DNA of 64,000 bases from Clostridia bacterium. Lineage in GTDB: Bacteria; Bacillota; Clostridia; Christensenellales; Aristaeellaceae. The DNA lies in assembly GCA_017484085.1 (NCBI GenBank), contig JAFUTW010000010.1, forward strand, positions 1-64,000. Direction: 5' to 3'. Below, one piece after another: positions 46,398-55,068 of the stretch (within the stretch, counting starts at the first letter, position 1; each line of letters opens with the position of its first letter). The translations under genes and the position numbers were made by a program. The notes under the pieces were generated by a model, which saw only the letters and a program-made list of their open reading frames with translations, was not told where the DNA came from and ran no database searches.

Positions 46398-46736
46398 AGG
46401 CAGGTCTCCTAAAAAAGAATATAAAAGGATGGAAAAGGAAACGGCTGAAAAAAAGACAGAGAAAAAACGGCCGTCTGTTATGGCAATATCATGAAACGGC
46501 CATAAGAACGCGGAAAGCGGTGAAATACGAAGGCGGTTTGTCAATATTCACACAAACAGATTCTCCATTCGGCTCCTCTTGCACAATTATACAAGTTTTT
46601 CATTGTAAGTCAAACAAATAAATACAATATTTTCTTAAAGGATGGCCTCCGATATAATGAGGCCATCCAAAGAAACACCAGGGGCGCTGACCGGACAGCC
46701 GGCGCTGCAACCACCGAGAAAGAGGAGAGAAGTACT
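46398..46736. promoter_or_regulatory. Divergent LysR/RraA control region
   Basis: About 340 bases, no gene, AT-rich near the plus-strand promoter. A LysR-type dyad CTTG-N10-CAAG occupies 46578-46595, centred about 78 bases before the predicted start, as expected for an activator site. Another inverted repeat TTATGGC/GCCATAA (46478-46505) lies nearer the LysR gene. TTGACA occurs on the minus strand near 46540 without a convincing -10. Confidence 0.5.
46640..46668 (+). promoter_or_regulatory. -10 box framed by a perfect inverted repeat
   Basis: GGATGGCCTC (46640-46649), CGATATAAT, GAGGCCATCC (46659-46668). TATAAT at 46653-46658 sits in the loop; the -35 (TTTTCT) is poor, which fits an activator-dependent promoter. 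The repeat could be an operator or form a hairpin at the very 5' end of the transcript. Confidence 0.6.
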
Positions 46737-47438
46737 ATGGATTATGATTACAGACCGCTTCCCGAGCAGATCCCCGAGGAGCTCATCGCCCGCGCATCCC
46801 GCCTGAGCACCCCGAACCTTTGCGACGGCTTCGCAAAGCTGAAGCTGAACCCCGTCCACTACACCCTGGACGCGCGGATCAAGCCCATCAACGACCAGAT
46901 GAAGATCGTCGCCACCGCTTCCACGGTCGACACCAAGGACGGCGACAACCTGCCGATCCACGTGGCGATCTACTCCTGCAAGCCGGGGTACTGCCTGGTG
47001 GTCGCCGGCAAAGCCGCTGAAGAGCGCGCCTATATGGGCGACCTGATGGGCAGCGCGGCGGACGCGATCGGCGTCTGTGGCATCATCGTGGACGGGTACA
47101 TTCGTGACAAGCTCGGGCTTAACGAGATCGGCATGCCGATGTTCAGCCGCGGATACAAGCCCACCAGCCCCGCCAAGGTGGGCCCGGGCGCCATCAACAC
47201 CGAGGTGGAGTGCGGCGGCGTGAAGGTGCAGCCCGGAGACCTCATCATGGCGGACTGCGACGGCATCGTCTGTGTCCCGCGGGACATGATCGAGGACGTC
47301 CTTGCGAAAGCCGAGGAGAAGGTGGCTTACGAAGGCGGGCGCGTGAACGCCATCGCCAATTACAGAAAGTGCAAGGCAGAGGGGAAGGAGCTCCCCGACC
47401 TGACCCCGGGCTGGGTCAAAGAGATGCTAGGCAGGTAA
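46737..47438 (+). CDS. RraA-family aldolase/oxaloacetate decarboxylase-like protein
   Basis: A 233-residue RraA-like protein. The core GDLMGSAADAIGVCGIIVDGYIRD (about 100-124, in which Asp and Arg bind the metal and carboxylate) and TEVECGGVKVQPGDLIMADCDGIV are conserved. The family includes 4-hydroxy-4-methyl-2-oxoglutarate aldolases with oxaloacetate decarboxylase activity; the retained catalytic R-D pair argues for an enzyme and not an RNase E inhibitor. As first gene of the operon it could release pyruvate from an oxo-acid made by the dehydratase encoded downstream. Confidence 0.85.
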   Translation: MDYDYRPLPEQIPEELIARASRLSTPNLCDGFAKLKLNPVHYTLDARIKPINDQMKIVATASTVDTKDGDNLPIHVAIYSCKPGYCLVVAGKAAEERAYMGDLMGSAADAIGVCGIIVDGYIRDKLGLNEIGMPMFSRGYKPTSPAKVGPGAINTEVECGGVKVQPGDLIMADCDGIVCVPRDMIEDVLAKAEEKVAYEGGRVNAIANYRKCKAEGKELPDLTPGWVKEMLGR

Positions 47439-47466
47439 GCCGGACAAGACAGAGGAGGAAAAGACG

Positions 47467-48336
47467 ATGACGGTTGGATTTGTCGGTTTCGGTGAGGCGG
47501 CCTCTTCCATCGCGGCCGGTCTGCATGAGGAAGGCGTTGCCCGCATCCTTTGCTTTGATGTGATGCAGGAGGATCCCCGTTTCAAAGAGGGATTTGACAA
47601 AAAAGTAGCCGCCTGCGCGGGCGAGAAGGCGCAGGATGCCCCGGCGGCCTGCCGCGAGGCGGACATCGTGTTCTCCGCGGCGCCGTCCACCTACGCGGTC
47701 GCCGCAGCGGAAGGCGCTGTCGCCGGCGTGCACGACGGACTGATCTTCGTGGACGTCTCCACCGCCACTCCCGCGGAAAAGAAGAAGATCGCCGCGATGG
47801 TAGAGGAGAAGGGCGCGAAGTTCGTGGATGCGGCGATGATGGGCGCGCTGCTCAAGGACAGACATCAGGTGCCCATGCTGCTGAGCGGCAGCGGCGCGAA
47901 GGCCATGATGGAGATGATGGAGCCGTACCACATGCGCCTGGAGTATGTGGAGGGCGCGCCGGGCACAGCGACCTCCATCAAGTTCATCCGCTCCATCACG
48001 GCCAAGGGCCTCAGCTGCCTTTTGATCGAGTCCCTGCAGGCGGCGCAGCACTTCGGGGTGGAGGACACGATCGTGGATTCCTTCATCGACAGCTTCGGCC
48101 CCAAGTTCAAGGGCATCATCGACGGGTATGTCTCCGGCGCCATCATCCACGCGGCGCGGCGCGAGCACGAGCTGCAGAACGTTGTGGACTTCCTGAAGAG
48201 CGAGGATCTGCCCTTCACCATGGCGGAAGCGACGCGGCAGAAGCTCGGCTGGCTGGATGAAAACGACGTGAAGGGCCGCTTCGAAGGCGGCGTGCCCAGG
48301 GACTGGAAGAAGGTCCTGGAGGGCTGGAAACTCTGA
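47467..48336 (+). CDS. NAD(P)-dependent beta-hydroxyacid dehydrogenase-like protein (DUF1932)
   Basis: A 289-residue protein. The N-terminal Rossmann motif GFVGFGEAASSIA lies at 4-16; the C-terminal half (SIKFIRSITAKGLSCLLIESLQAA) resembles DUF1932 of 6-phosphogluconate dehydrogenase-related enzymes, with a conserved lysine in the K-F-I-R segment as likely catalytic residue. It would oxidise or reduce a hydroxyacid in the pathway of this operon. AGGAGG precedes the ATG. Confidence 0.82.
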   Translation: MTVGFVGFGEAASSIAAGLHEEGVARILCFDVMQEDPRFKEGFDKKVAACAGEKAQDAPAACREADIVFSAAPSTYAVAAAEGAVAGVHDGLIFVDVSTATPAEKKKIAAMVEEKGAKFVDAAMMGALLKDRHQVPMLLSGSGAKAMMEMMEPYHMRLEYVEGAPGTATSIKFIRSITAKGLSCLLIESLQAAQHFGVEDTIVDSFIDSFGPKFKGIIDGYVSGAIIHAARREHELQNVVDFLKSEDLPFTMAEATRQKLGWLDENDVKGRFEGGVPRDWKKVLEGWKL

Positions 48337-48405
48337 TACGCAACGCAGATATACTGTTCGGCGAATAACAGTATGCAATAAACAACCATGAAAAGGAGTA
48401 AGACA

Positions 48406-49371
48406 ATGAAGAAGAATTTCGTGGCTATCCTGGTTGCCCTGCTCGTGCTCGCTCTGGCGGGCGGCGCTCTGGCGGAGCGCGCGTATCCCTCCCGCACCAT
48501 CGAGTTCGTCGTGCCCTTCGGCGCGGGCGGATCGGCTGACATCTTCGCCCGCAGCTTTGCGGACCTTCTGAGCGCCAAGCTGGGCGTCAACATCAACACC
48601 GTCAACAAGCCCGGCGCGGGCGGCGTGACCGGCCTCACCTACGTGGAGGATCAGGAGGCGGACGGCTACACCCTGTGCCTGGTGACCCCTTCCATGGCCA
48701 TTGCGGAAGCCAAGGGCCTGTATGATTTCCGCGGCAAGTTCCAGCCTGTCGCCCTGATGGAGCAGGACATCTACGTCATCTCCGTCCTGGACAGCAACCC
48801 TTACTTCACCGATTGGGACGGCTTCGTGGCCTATGCCCGCGAGAATCCGGGCTACGTCACCACCGGCGGCTCCTCTGCCGGCGGCCTGGATGAGTACGAG
48901 GCGCTGCAGCTGGGCGAGCACATCGGCGCGGAGCTCACCTATGTTCCGTATGACGGATACGGCGAGTACAAGGCGGCTTTCCTGGGCGGCGAAGTGGATC
49001 TGTACATCGACAAGCTCTCTTCCTTCACCCAGATGGCGCAGTACAGCGAGATCAAGCCCATGGCGGTCGTAAATCCCACCGGCATCTCTGCTGCGGGTCT
49101 GGAAGGCGTGCCCAGCACCGTGGAGCTCGGCATCGACTTCACCACCGGCTCCTGGCGCGGCATCGTCGTGAAGAAGGGCACCCCGGACGAGGTCGTTACC
49201 CTGCTGCGCGAGACGGCCAAAGAGATCTATGATTCCCCCGAATTCCAGGCCGTTCTGGAAAAGGACAATGCCAATCTTGTCAATGCCTATCGCGACGCGG
49301 AAGAGTTCCAGCAGCTGATCGACAGCGAGACGGAAAAGTACACGGATATCGTGGCGCGCTACAGCAAGTGA
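48406..49371 (+). CDS. tctC: Tripartite tricarboxylate transporter substrate-binding protein TctC (Bug family)
   Basis: A 321-residue binding protein with a signal peptide (1 to about 23, GALAE) and no lipobox. YPSRTIEFVVPFGAGGSADIFARSF is the Bug-family opening; GGSSAGGLDEYEALQLG marks the ligand loop. It captures a carboxylic acid for TctAB. ATG 48406 follows AAAAGGAG. Two strong hairpins separate it from tctB. Confidence 0.9.
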   Translation: MKKNFVAILVALLVLALAGGALAERAYPSRTIEFVVPFGAGGSADIFARSFADLLSAKLGVNINTVNKPGAGGVTGLTYVEDQEADGYTLCLVTPSMAIAEAKGLYDFRGKFQPVALMEQDIYVISVLDSNPYFTDWDGFVAYARENPGYVTTGGSSAGGLDEYEALQLGEHIGAELTYVPYDGYGEYKAAFLGGEVDLYIDKLSSFTQMAQYSEIKPMAVVNPTGISAAGLEGVPSTVELGIDFTTGSWRGIVVKKGTPDEVVTLLRETAKEIYDSPEFQAVLEKDNANLVNAYRDAEEFQQLIDSETEKYTDIVARYSK

Positions 49372-49397
49372 TCCCCATAACCGGTCTATCCCGAATT

Positions 49398-49482
49398 CCC
49401 CGGCCGTGCACTGCGGCCGGGGGTTTCCGGATAAATGGGGAGTTGTTAAGGAATTCACGGGGCGGTAAAGTTTCTTTACCGC
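49398..49482 (+). other. Two hairpins between tctC and tctB
   Basis: CCCCGGCCG (49398-49406) with CGGCCGGGG (49414-49422), and GCGGTAAA (49462-49469) with TTTACCGC (49475-49482). Neither has a long T-run. They probably favour the binding-protein mRNA over that of the membrane subunits. Confidence 0.6.
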
Positions 49483-49504
49483 AGGACAGAAAGGGAACGA
49501 CGAC

Positions 49505-49993
49505 ATGCTTGAAATGGTATTTAACGGCGTGCTGGCGGCGATCTTCCTCTTCTTTATCATCGGCGGCACGCAGATCCCCCGCTTATCCCGCCCGGCGGAC
49601 ATCGTGGAAGCGGGCGGCTTCCCCATCGTCTTCGGCGCGATCGGCCTCATCCTGCTGATCTTTGAGATCATCAGCCAGGCAAAGAAACTCCGCAAGGGGG
49701 AGCGCGAGACGGAAGAAGCGCCGCTCTATCCGGCGGGCGCGGCGAAGCTGGCGGTCATCCTCGCCATGACCATCGCATACATCCTGCTGGTGAAAACCGC
49801 GGGCTTTGCTATCCTCACCGTCTGCTACACGTTCGCGGCGCTTTTCCTGCTCGGCTCCAAAAAGCCTTTGTTCAACGCGGTCTTTGCGGTGCTGGCGACG
49901 CTGGTGCTGGTGCTGATCTTCGGACGGTTCTTCGGCATCACGCTGCCGCGCGGCGTCGGCGTCATCAAGGACCTCAGTTTCTATCTGTACTGA
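49505..49993 (+). CDS. tctB: Tripartite tricarboxylate transporter small membrane subunit TctB
   Basis: A 162-residue membrane protein with four hydrophobic segments and a charged loop (KKLRKGERETEEAP) after the second, the usual TctB layout. It lies between tctC and tctA as in other TTT systems; sequence conservation of TctB is low, so the call rests partly on position. Confidence 0.82.
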   Translation: MLEMVFNGVLAAIFLFFIIGGTQIPRLSRPADIVEAGGFPIVFGAIGLILLIFEIISQAKKLRKGERETEEAPLYPAGAAKLAVILAMTIAYILLVKTAGFAILTVCYTFAALFLLGSKKPLFNAVFAVLATLVLVLIFGRFFGITLPRGVGVIKDLSFYLY

Positions 49994-50008
49994 GAGGAGG
50001 GAGAGACA

Positions 50009-51496
50009 ATGCTACAGGGTTTGCTGAATTTTGCCAACTTCCAGACGCTGCTCTTCCTCGTCGTGGGCACCGCGTGGGGCATGCTGGCCGGCGCGCTGCC
50101 GGGCATCTCCGCCTCCCTGGCGGTCATCCTCATCATGCCGTTTACCTACTCCATGGGCGCGGTGCAGAGCATCATCGCCCTGGTGGCGGTATATGTGGGC
50201 GGCATGTGCGGCGGTTCCATTTCCGCCATCCTGCTGCGCACGCCGGGCACGCCCAGCGCGGTCGTCACCGTGTTCGACGGCTACCCGATGGCCAAGAACG
50301 GACAGGCGGGCAAGGCGCTGGGCCTGGCCATCGCGGCCTCCGCGGTGGGCGGCATCATCTCCGGCATCGCAATGGTCATCTTTGCGCCGCTGCTCTCCCA
50401 GGTCGCCATGAAGTTTCAGAGCGGCGAGTTCTTTGCGCTCGGTCTCCTTGGGCTGTCCTGCACGGCGAGCATGGCCACCAAGAACTGGAAAAAGGCGCTG
50501 ATCTCCGGCTGCTTCGGCGTGCTCATCTCCACCATCGGGCTGGACTACATGTCCGGCGCAAACCGCTTTACATTCGGCACGACCTGGCTGGCGGACGGCA
50601 TCGACTTCGTGCCCGTCATGATCGGCGCGTACGCTTTTGCGGAGGTATACCGCAATGTGCTGAAAAAGCCGGATCCGGACGCTCCGAAGGCGGAGGTTTC
50701 CAATGGGGATATGGAGTTCATCGGGCCTGCACACATCCTGAAGGAGTGGGTGACTTACCTCAAGTCCTCCATCATCGGCACGGTCGTGGGCATCATCCCT
50801 GCGGCGGGCGGCTCCATCGCCTCCTTCATCAGCTATGGCGAGGCGGTGCGCTCCTCCAAGCACCCGGAGACCTTCGGCAAGGGCGAGGAACTGGGCATCG
50901 TCGCCAGCGAGGCGGCCAACAACGCCGCTGTGGGCGGATCCCTCGTGCCCACCATCTGCCTGGGTATCCCGGGCGGCACGGTCACGGCGATCATGCTTTC
51001 CGCTTTCACCATGCACGGCCTGGTGGCCGGCCCCACGCTGATCCGCAATCAGCCGGACCTGCTCTTCTCCATCCTGTGGGCGATCGTGTTCGCCTCCCTG
51101 CTGCTGTACGTCATCGGCAAGATTCTGGCCAAGCAGTTCGCCAAGGTTTCACAGCTCGACTACAGCCTGGTCGGAGCGATGATGCTGGTGCTGGGCATCG
51201 TAGGTTCTTACACGCTGAAGGGCAATGTCCGTGAAGTGGCTATCATGCTGGTCTTCAGCCTCATCGGCCTGGTGATGGAACACTACGGCTACTCCGTGGC
51301 GACGATGATCCTGGGCCTGGTGCTGGGGCCGATCACCGAGAAGGGCTTCCGCAAGCAGCTCATCATCTCCCGCGGGGACTGGACGATCTTCTTCCGCAAG
51401 CCGATCTGCCTCATCATCCTGATCGTGGCGGTCATCAGCTTTGCGATGCCCTTTATCCGCAGCGCGCGCAAGAAGAAAGCGGAGGGAAGCAAATGA
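50009..51496 (+). CDS. tctA: Tripartite tricarboxylate transporter large membrane subunit TctA
   Basis: A 495-residue protein with about eleven hydrophobic segments. The TctA signature GTAWGMLAGALPGISASLAV is at the start and GIIPAAGGSIASFISYGEA (about 253-271) in the middle. It drives ion-coupled uptake of carboxylic acids delivered by TctC. The stop overlaps the next start by 4 bases (ATGA). Confidence 0.93.
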   Translation: MLQGLLNFANFQTLLFLVVGTAWGMLAGALPGISASLAVILIMPFTYSMGAVQSIIALVAVYVGGMCGGSISAILLRTPGTPSAVVTVFDGYPMAKNGQAGKALGLAIAASAVGGIISGIAMVIFAPLLSQVAMKFQSGEFFALGLLGLSCTASMATKNWKKALISGCFGVLISTIGLDYMSGANRFTFGTTWLADGIDFVPVMIGAYAFAEVYRNVLKKPDPDAPKAEVSNGDMEFIGPAHILKEWVTYLKSSIIGTVVGIIPAAGGSIASFISYGEAVRSSKHPETFGKGEELGIVASEAANNAAVGGSLVPTICLGIPGGTVTAIMLSAFTMHGLVAGPTLIRNQPDLLFSILWAIVFASLLLYVIGKILAKQFAKVSQLDYSLVGAMMLVLGIVGSYTLKGNVREVAIMLVFSLIGLVMEHYGYSVATMILGLVLGPITEKGFRKQLIISRGDWTIFFRKPICLIILIVAVISFAMPFIRSARKKKAEGSK

Positions 51497-52005
51497 ACGT
51501 AAAAAAGATCAACGTGCCGTACAAGGGAGAGGCGCTGGACCTGAAGGCCGGAGACCTTGTTGAACTGAACGGCGTCATCTACTGCGGGCGGGACGCGGTC
51601 CTGCCGCATATCGTTGCGATGGCCAAGGAGGGAACGCTTTCCGAGCATGAGATCGACATCAAAGGCGCGGTGATCTTCCACACTGCGGTGAGCTGCGCCG
51701 GCATCGCGCCGACGACCACAAGCAAGCCGGAGATCGAAGGCTCCATCGTTCCGCTGTCCGAGGCGGGCGCCAAATTCCATCTTGGCAAAGGCCGCATCAG
51801 CCCCGAAACGGTCGAGGGCCTGAAGCAAAACGGCGCGTATTTCCTGATCACGCCCCCGGTGGCCGCGCTGCTGACGGCACAGATGAGCGAATGCCGCGCC
51901 CTGGTGCATCCGGAGTTCGGCATGGAAGCGTTTTATGAAATCAAAGTGACGGACTTCCCGGCCATTGTCGCGGTAGCGGACGGCGAAACCATCTTTTCGG
52001 ACTGA
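51493..52005 (+). CDS. Class I fumarase/L-tartrate dehydratase-type beta subunit
   Basis: A 170-residue protein corresponding to the C-terminal (beta) half of class I fumarases. The conserved GVIYCGRDAVLPHI (about 28-41), VIFHTAVSCAGIAPTTTSKPEIE (about 55-78) and a late IKVTDFPAIVAV are family features. It forms a heteromer with the alpha subunit encoded next. The order beta then alpha is the reverse of the common alpha-beta arrangement. ATGA overlap with tctA shows tight coupling of transport and dehydration. Confidence 0.85.
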   Translation: MNVKKINVPYKGEALDLKAGDLVELNGVIYCGRDAVLPHIVAMAKEGTLSEHEIDIKGAVIFHTAVSCAGIAPTTTSKPEIEGSIVPLSEAGAKFHLGKGRISPETVEGLKQNGAYFLITPPVAALLTAQMSECRALVHPEFGMEAFYEIKVTDFPAIVAVADGETIFSD

Positions 52006-52016
52006 GAGGAGATAAC

Positions 52017-52883
52017 ATGCTTGCATTAGACAAAGTGACTGCCGATGTGGCAACGGCGGTCGTCGAAGCCAGCTCCCACTGGCGGGAGGATCAGCTTGCC
52101 TGCTGGCGTGCGGCTTGTGAGAGAGAGACGATCCCGCGCGCAAAATGGGCGATGGAAAACTTCCTTAAAAACGCAGAAGCCGCGGATCTGCATCATTCAG
52201 CGCTGTGCGACGATACCGGAACGCCTCATCCGTTTCTGGAGATCGGGGATGAGGCCGTGCTGCCGGCCGGATTCCTCCCGGCGATGGAGGCCGGCATCCG
52301 CAAAGGGCTGAACGATTTGCCCGCCCGGCCGATGGGCGTGCGGGGCAACGAGCTGGAGCGCATCTCCCAGTGCAAGGGCCTGTATGATGAGCCCGGCATG
52401 CTGATGCCCGCGCCGACGCAGATCCGCCGCATCCCTGGAAAGAAGATCCGCTTCACGATCCTCATGCTGGGCGGCGGCCCGGAGATCCGCAGCCGCACGC
52501 AGCCCATCTTCCACATGCATTCGCTGGAGCACGTCATCGAGGAGATGATCAACTGGGCCGTGCCGCAGGTCGCGGCGCTCGGCTGCCAGCCGGTGACGCT
52601 GTCCTTCGGCCTCGGCCGCACGGCGGTGGAAGCGTCCTCCCTCTCCCTGGAAGCCATGAAGGACGGCCGTTACGACGTCCAGAGCGAGATCGAAAAGCGC
52701 ATCACGGACGAGGTGAACGCGCGCGGCATCGGCCCCATCGGCCTGGGCGGATCGACTTCCGTGCTGGCAACCTTTATCAAGATCGGCAACATGCGCGGCA
52801 GCGGTTTCCGCGTGGTTTCCATGCGGCCCAACTGCTGCATGGAGATCCGCAAGGCGAGCCGCGAGTGGGAAGCCGGAGTGTAA
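52017..52883 (+). CDS. Class I fumarase/L-tartrate dehydratase-type alpha subunit (4Fe-4S)
   Basis: A 288-residue Fe-S hydro-lyase subunit. Cluster cysteines are C64 in ALCDDTG, one in ALGCQPV (about 183) and one in RPNCCME (about 275); GIGPIGLGGSTSVLA is a conserved loop. The class dehydrates fumarate/malate, L-tartrate or related diacids. With TTT uptake and an RraA-type oxaloacetate decarboxylase in the same operon, L-tartrate to oxaloacetate is the most coherent reaction, but this is inferred. GAGGAG precedes ATG 52017. Confidence 0.88.
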   Translation: MLALDKVTADVATAVVEASSHWREDQLACWRAACERETIPRAKWAMENFLKNAEAADLHHSALCDDTGTPHPFLEIGDEAVLPAGFLPAMEAGIRKGLNDLPARPMGVRGNELERISQCKGLYDEPGMLMPAPTQIRRIPGKKIRFTILMLGGGPEIRSRTQPIFHMHSLEHVIEEMINWAVPQVAALGCQPVTLSFGLGRTAVEASSLSLEAMKDGRYDVQSEIEKRITDEVNARGIGPIGLGGSTSVLATFIKIGNMRGSGFRVVSMRPNCCMEIRKASREWEAGV

Positions 52884-52961
52884 GAGCCGGATTAATGATT
52901 CGGGCTGCATTCGGAACGACAGCGCTGCCGAATATGTAAAATAAGAACCGAACAGATGCAG

Positions 52962-52988
52962 GAAGGCCCGTGAAAGCGGGTCTTCTTT
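52962..52988 (+). terminator. Terminator of the dehydratase operon
   Basis: GAAGGCCCG (52962-52970) pairs with CGGGTCTTC (52977-52985) around TGAAAG; a short TTT follows. Confidence 0.6.
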
Positions 52989-53024
52989 GCATATTGCAGA
53001 TACTCCAAAGCTCTGCTTATTGCC

Positions 53025-53053
53025 TTGAAAACAGCCATAGAAACCGTTATAAT
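53025..53053 (+). promoter_or_regulatory. Promoter of the Liv-type operon
   Basis: TTGAAA (53025-53030), 17-base spacer, TATAAT (53048-53053). A hairpin (CTGCACA/TGTGCAG, about 53078-53096) lies in the 75-base leader. Confidence 0.75.
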
Positions 53054-53135
53054 AGAACGCATCAAATGCTTGATCGTCTGCACACCTTTTGTGCAGGCGA
53101 TTCCGCGCAATTCATGACGACAGGAGGAACGGAAC

Positions 53136-53999
53136 TTGAGCATATTCCTGCAAGCATGCGTGAACGGCCTGCTGATGGGAGGCTTCTATTCCCTCATGGG
53201 CATGGGGCAGAACGTGATTTTCGGCGTAATGAAAATCGTCAACTTCTGCCACGGCGAAATGCTGATGGTTGGCATGTATCTCACGTATGTGCTCTCCACG
53301 ACCTTCGGGCTGGACCCCTATCTCTGCGTACCCCTCGTGGCGATCCTCATGTTCTGCCTGGGCGCGGTGATCCAGCACACGCTGATCACGCCGTCTCTGG
53401 GCACCAAGAGCTTTACCAACCTGCTGTTCCTCACGGTGGGCCTGGGGCTGCTGCTCTCCAACGGGGCGCTGGTGCTCTTCGGCAGCGAGTACCGCACCAT
53501 CCCCACGACCTACTCGCAGACGTACATCAGCCTGGGGCCTGTCAACCTGGCGCTGCCCAGGCTCATCAGCTTCGGCGTGCTGATTGTCATCTCGGTCGTG
53601 CTGTTTGCCTTCCTCAAATACACGAAGACGGGCAAACAGATCCGCGCGGTCTCGCAGAATCCTGTCGGCGCTGAGGTGGTCGGCATCAACACGAAGCGCA
53701 TCTACATCCTCACCTACGGCATCGGCACCGCCCTGGCGGGCGTGGCCGGCGCGCTGCTGACCGGTTTTTACACCATCTTCCCGACGGCGGGCGCGAGCTT
53801 CGGCTTCCGCGCGCTCATCGTGGTCGTGGTGGGCGGCCTGGGCTCTATCCCGGGCGCGTTCTTCGCCGGCATCTTCCTGGGGCTTCTGGAGACGATGGTG
53901 GCGCTGTTCATCAGCCCGTCCTACAGCGATCTCATCGTCTTTATCACGTTCATCGTGATTCTGGTCGTCCGTCAGCTTATCATTATCAGGAGGAAGTAA
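53136..53999 (+). CDS. livH: Branched-chain amino-acid-type ABC permease LivH
   Basis: A 287-residue permease with eight or so hydrophobic segments. The opening FLQACVNGLLMGGFYSLMGMG and MKIVNFCHGEMLMVG are LivH signatures; GSIPGAFFAGIFLGLLE near the end is also conserved. Start is TTG 53136 with GGAGG nine bases upstream. First gene of livH-M-G-F-K. Confidence 0.92.
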   Translation: MSIFLQACVNGLLMGGFYSLMGMGQNVIFGVMKIVNFCHGEMLMVGMYLTYVLSTTFGLDPYLCVPLVAILMFCLGAVIQHTLITPSLGTKSFTNLLFLTVGLGLLLSNGALVLFGSEYRTIPTTYSQTYISLGPVNLALPRLISFGVLIVISVVLFAFLKYTKTGKQIRAVSQNPVGAEVVGINTKRIYILTYGIGTALAGVAGALLTGFYTIFPTAGASFGFRALIVVVVGGLGSIPGAFFAGIFLGLLETMVALFISPSYSDLIVFITFIVILVVRQLIIIRRK

Positions 54000-54001
54000 C
54001 G

Positions 54002-55066
54002 ATGAACGAGAAGATTCAAGCCGTCCGCGTTTACCGCAGGAACCTCACGATCGTGCTGGGGCTCATCCTGCTTATCTTCTGCCTGATCCCGGTCTTCGTC
54101 AAATCCCCGTACATCCTGAACATCTTCATCCTGGTCTTCTACATGTCCACGCTCTCCATGGCCTGGAACCTGCTGGGCGGCATGACGGGCCAGAACTCCC
54201 TGGGCCACGCGGCGTACATGGGCCTGGGCGCGTACGTCTCCTGCCTGTTTATCACCAAGGCGCACGTCAACCCCTGGGTCTCCGCCGTGCTGGGCATGGT
54301 GGTGGTCGGCCTGGTGGCGGGCATCATCTTCTTCCCGTGCTTCATCCTGCGCGGGCCGTACTTCACGCTGGTCTCCATCGCCTTCGGCGAGGCGCTGCGC
54401 CAGTTCATCATCAACTCCACCTTTTTCGGGCGGGCCAGCGGCATCGGCCTCCCGTTCAAGCGGGGCGATTCCTTCCTGGATTTCCGCTTTGCGGGCAAAG
54501 AGCCGTACTACTATATCGGGCTGGTCATGGTCATCCTCATCTACCTGCTGATGAAGAAAATCGAGCGCTCCCGCATGGGCTACGCGCTGCGCACAATCCG
54601 CGAGGATGAGGACGCGGCGGCAGCCATCGGCATCAACCCCATCCGCTACAAGATCATGGCTGTCGTCGTCTCCGCGATGGTGGCGGCGCTCGTCGGCTTC
54701 TTCTACGCGAGCTATACGCGCTACATCGATCCGGAGCTGATGATCCAGGCCAAATCCACGGAGTCTGTCCTGCCCGCCGTCGTGGGCGGCGCGGCCTATG
54801 TGGAAGGCCCGCTGGTGGGCGGCCTCATCATGATCCCGCTCTCCGAGTTCCTGAGGGCGAAGTACAGCGCCATCCTGCCGGGCATCAACATGCTGCTCTA
54901 TGCCGTGGCGCTGCTGGCGGTCATCCGCTTCCGCCCCACGGGCATCCTCGGCTGGTACATGCACAGCGGGCTGAAGAAGACGATTGACACGAAGATCCTC
55001 AAAAAGCCGCCTGTAGAGGTACTGGAAGCGGTAGAGCTGGATAAACGCCGCGGGAAGGAGGCCTGA
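54002..55066 (+). CDS. livM: Branched-chain amino-acid-type ABC permease LivM
   Basis: A 354-residue permease with about nine hydrophobic segments. SMAWNLLGGMTGQNSLGHAAYMGLGAY (about 44-70) and RTIREDEDAAAAIGINPIRYK are LivM signatures. It starts 2 bases after livH. Forms the membrane channel with LivH. Confidence 0.92.
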   Translation: MNEKIQAVRVYRRNLTIVLGLILLIFCLIPVFVKSPYILNIFILVFYMSTLSMAWNLLGGMTGQNSLGHAAYMGLGAYVSCLFITKAHVNPWVSAVLGMVVVGLVAGIIFFPCFILRGPYFTLVSIAFGEALRQFIINSTFFGRASGIGLPFKRGDSFLDFRFAGKEPYYYIGLVMVILIYLLMKKIERSRMGYALRTIREDEDAAAAIGINPIRYKIMAVVVSAMVAALVGFFYASYTRYIDPELMIQAKSTESVLPAVVGGAAYVEGPLVGGLIMIPLSEFLRAKYSAILPGINMLLYAVALLAVIRFRPTGILGWYMHSGLKKTIDTKILKKPPVEVLEAVELDKRRGKEA

Positions 55067-55068
55067 AC

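Noticed and set aside
47416..49695. Long minus-strand open frame opposite the dehydrogenase, tctC and tctB genes
   Set aside because: Crosses three well-supported plus-strand genes and their hairpins; no start signal or domain.
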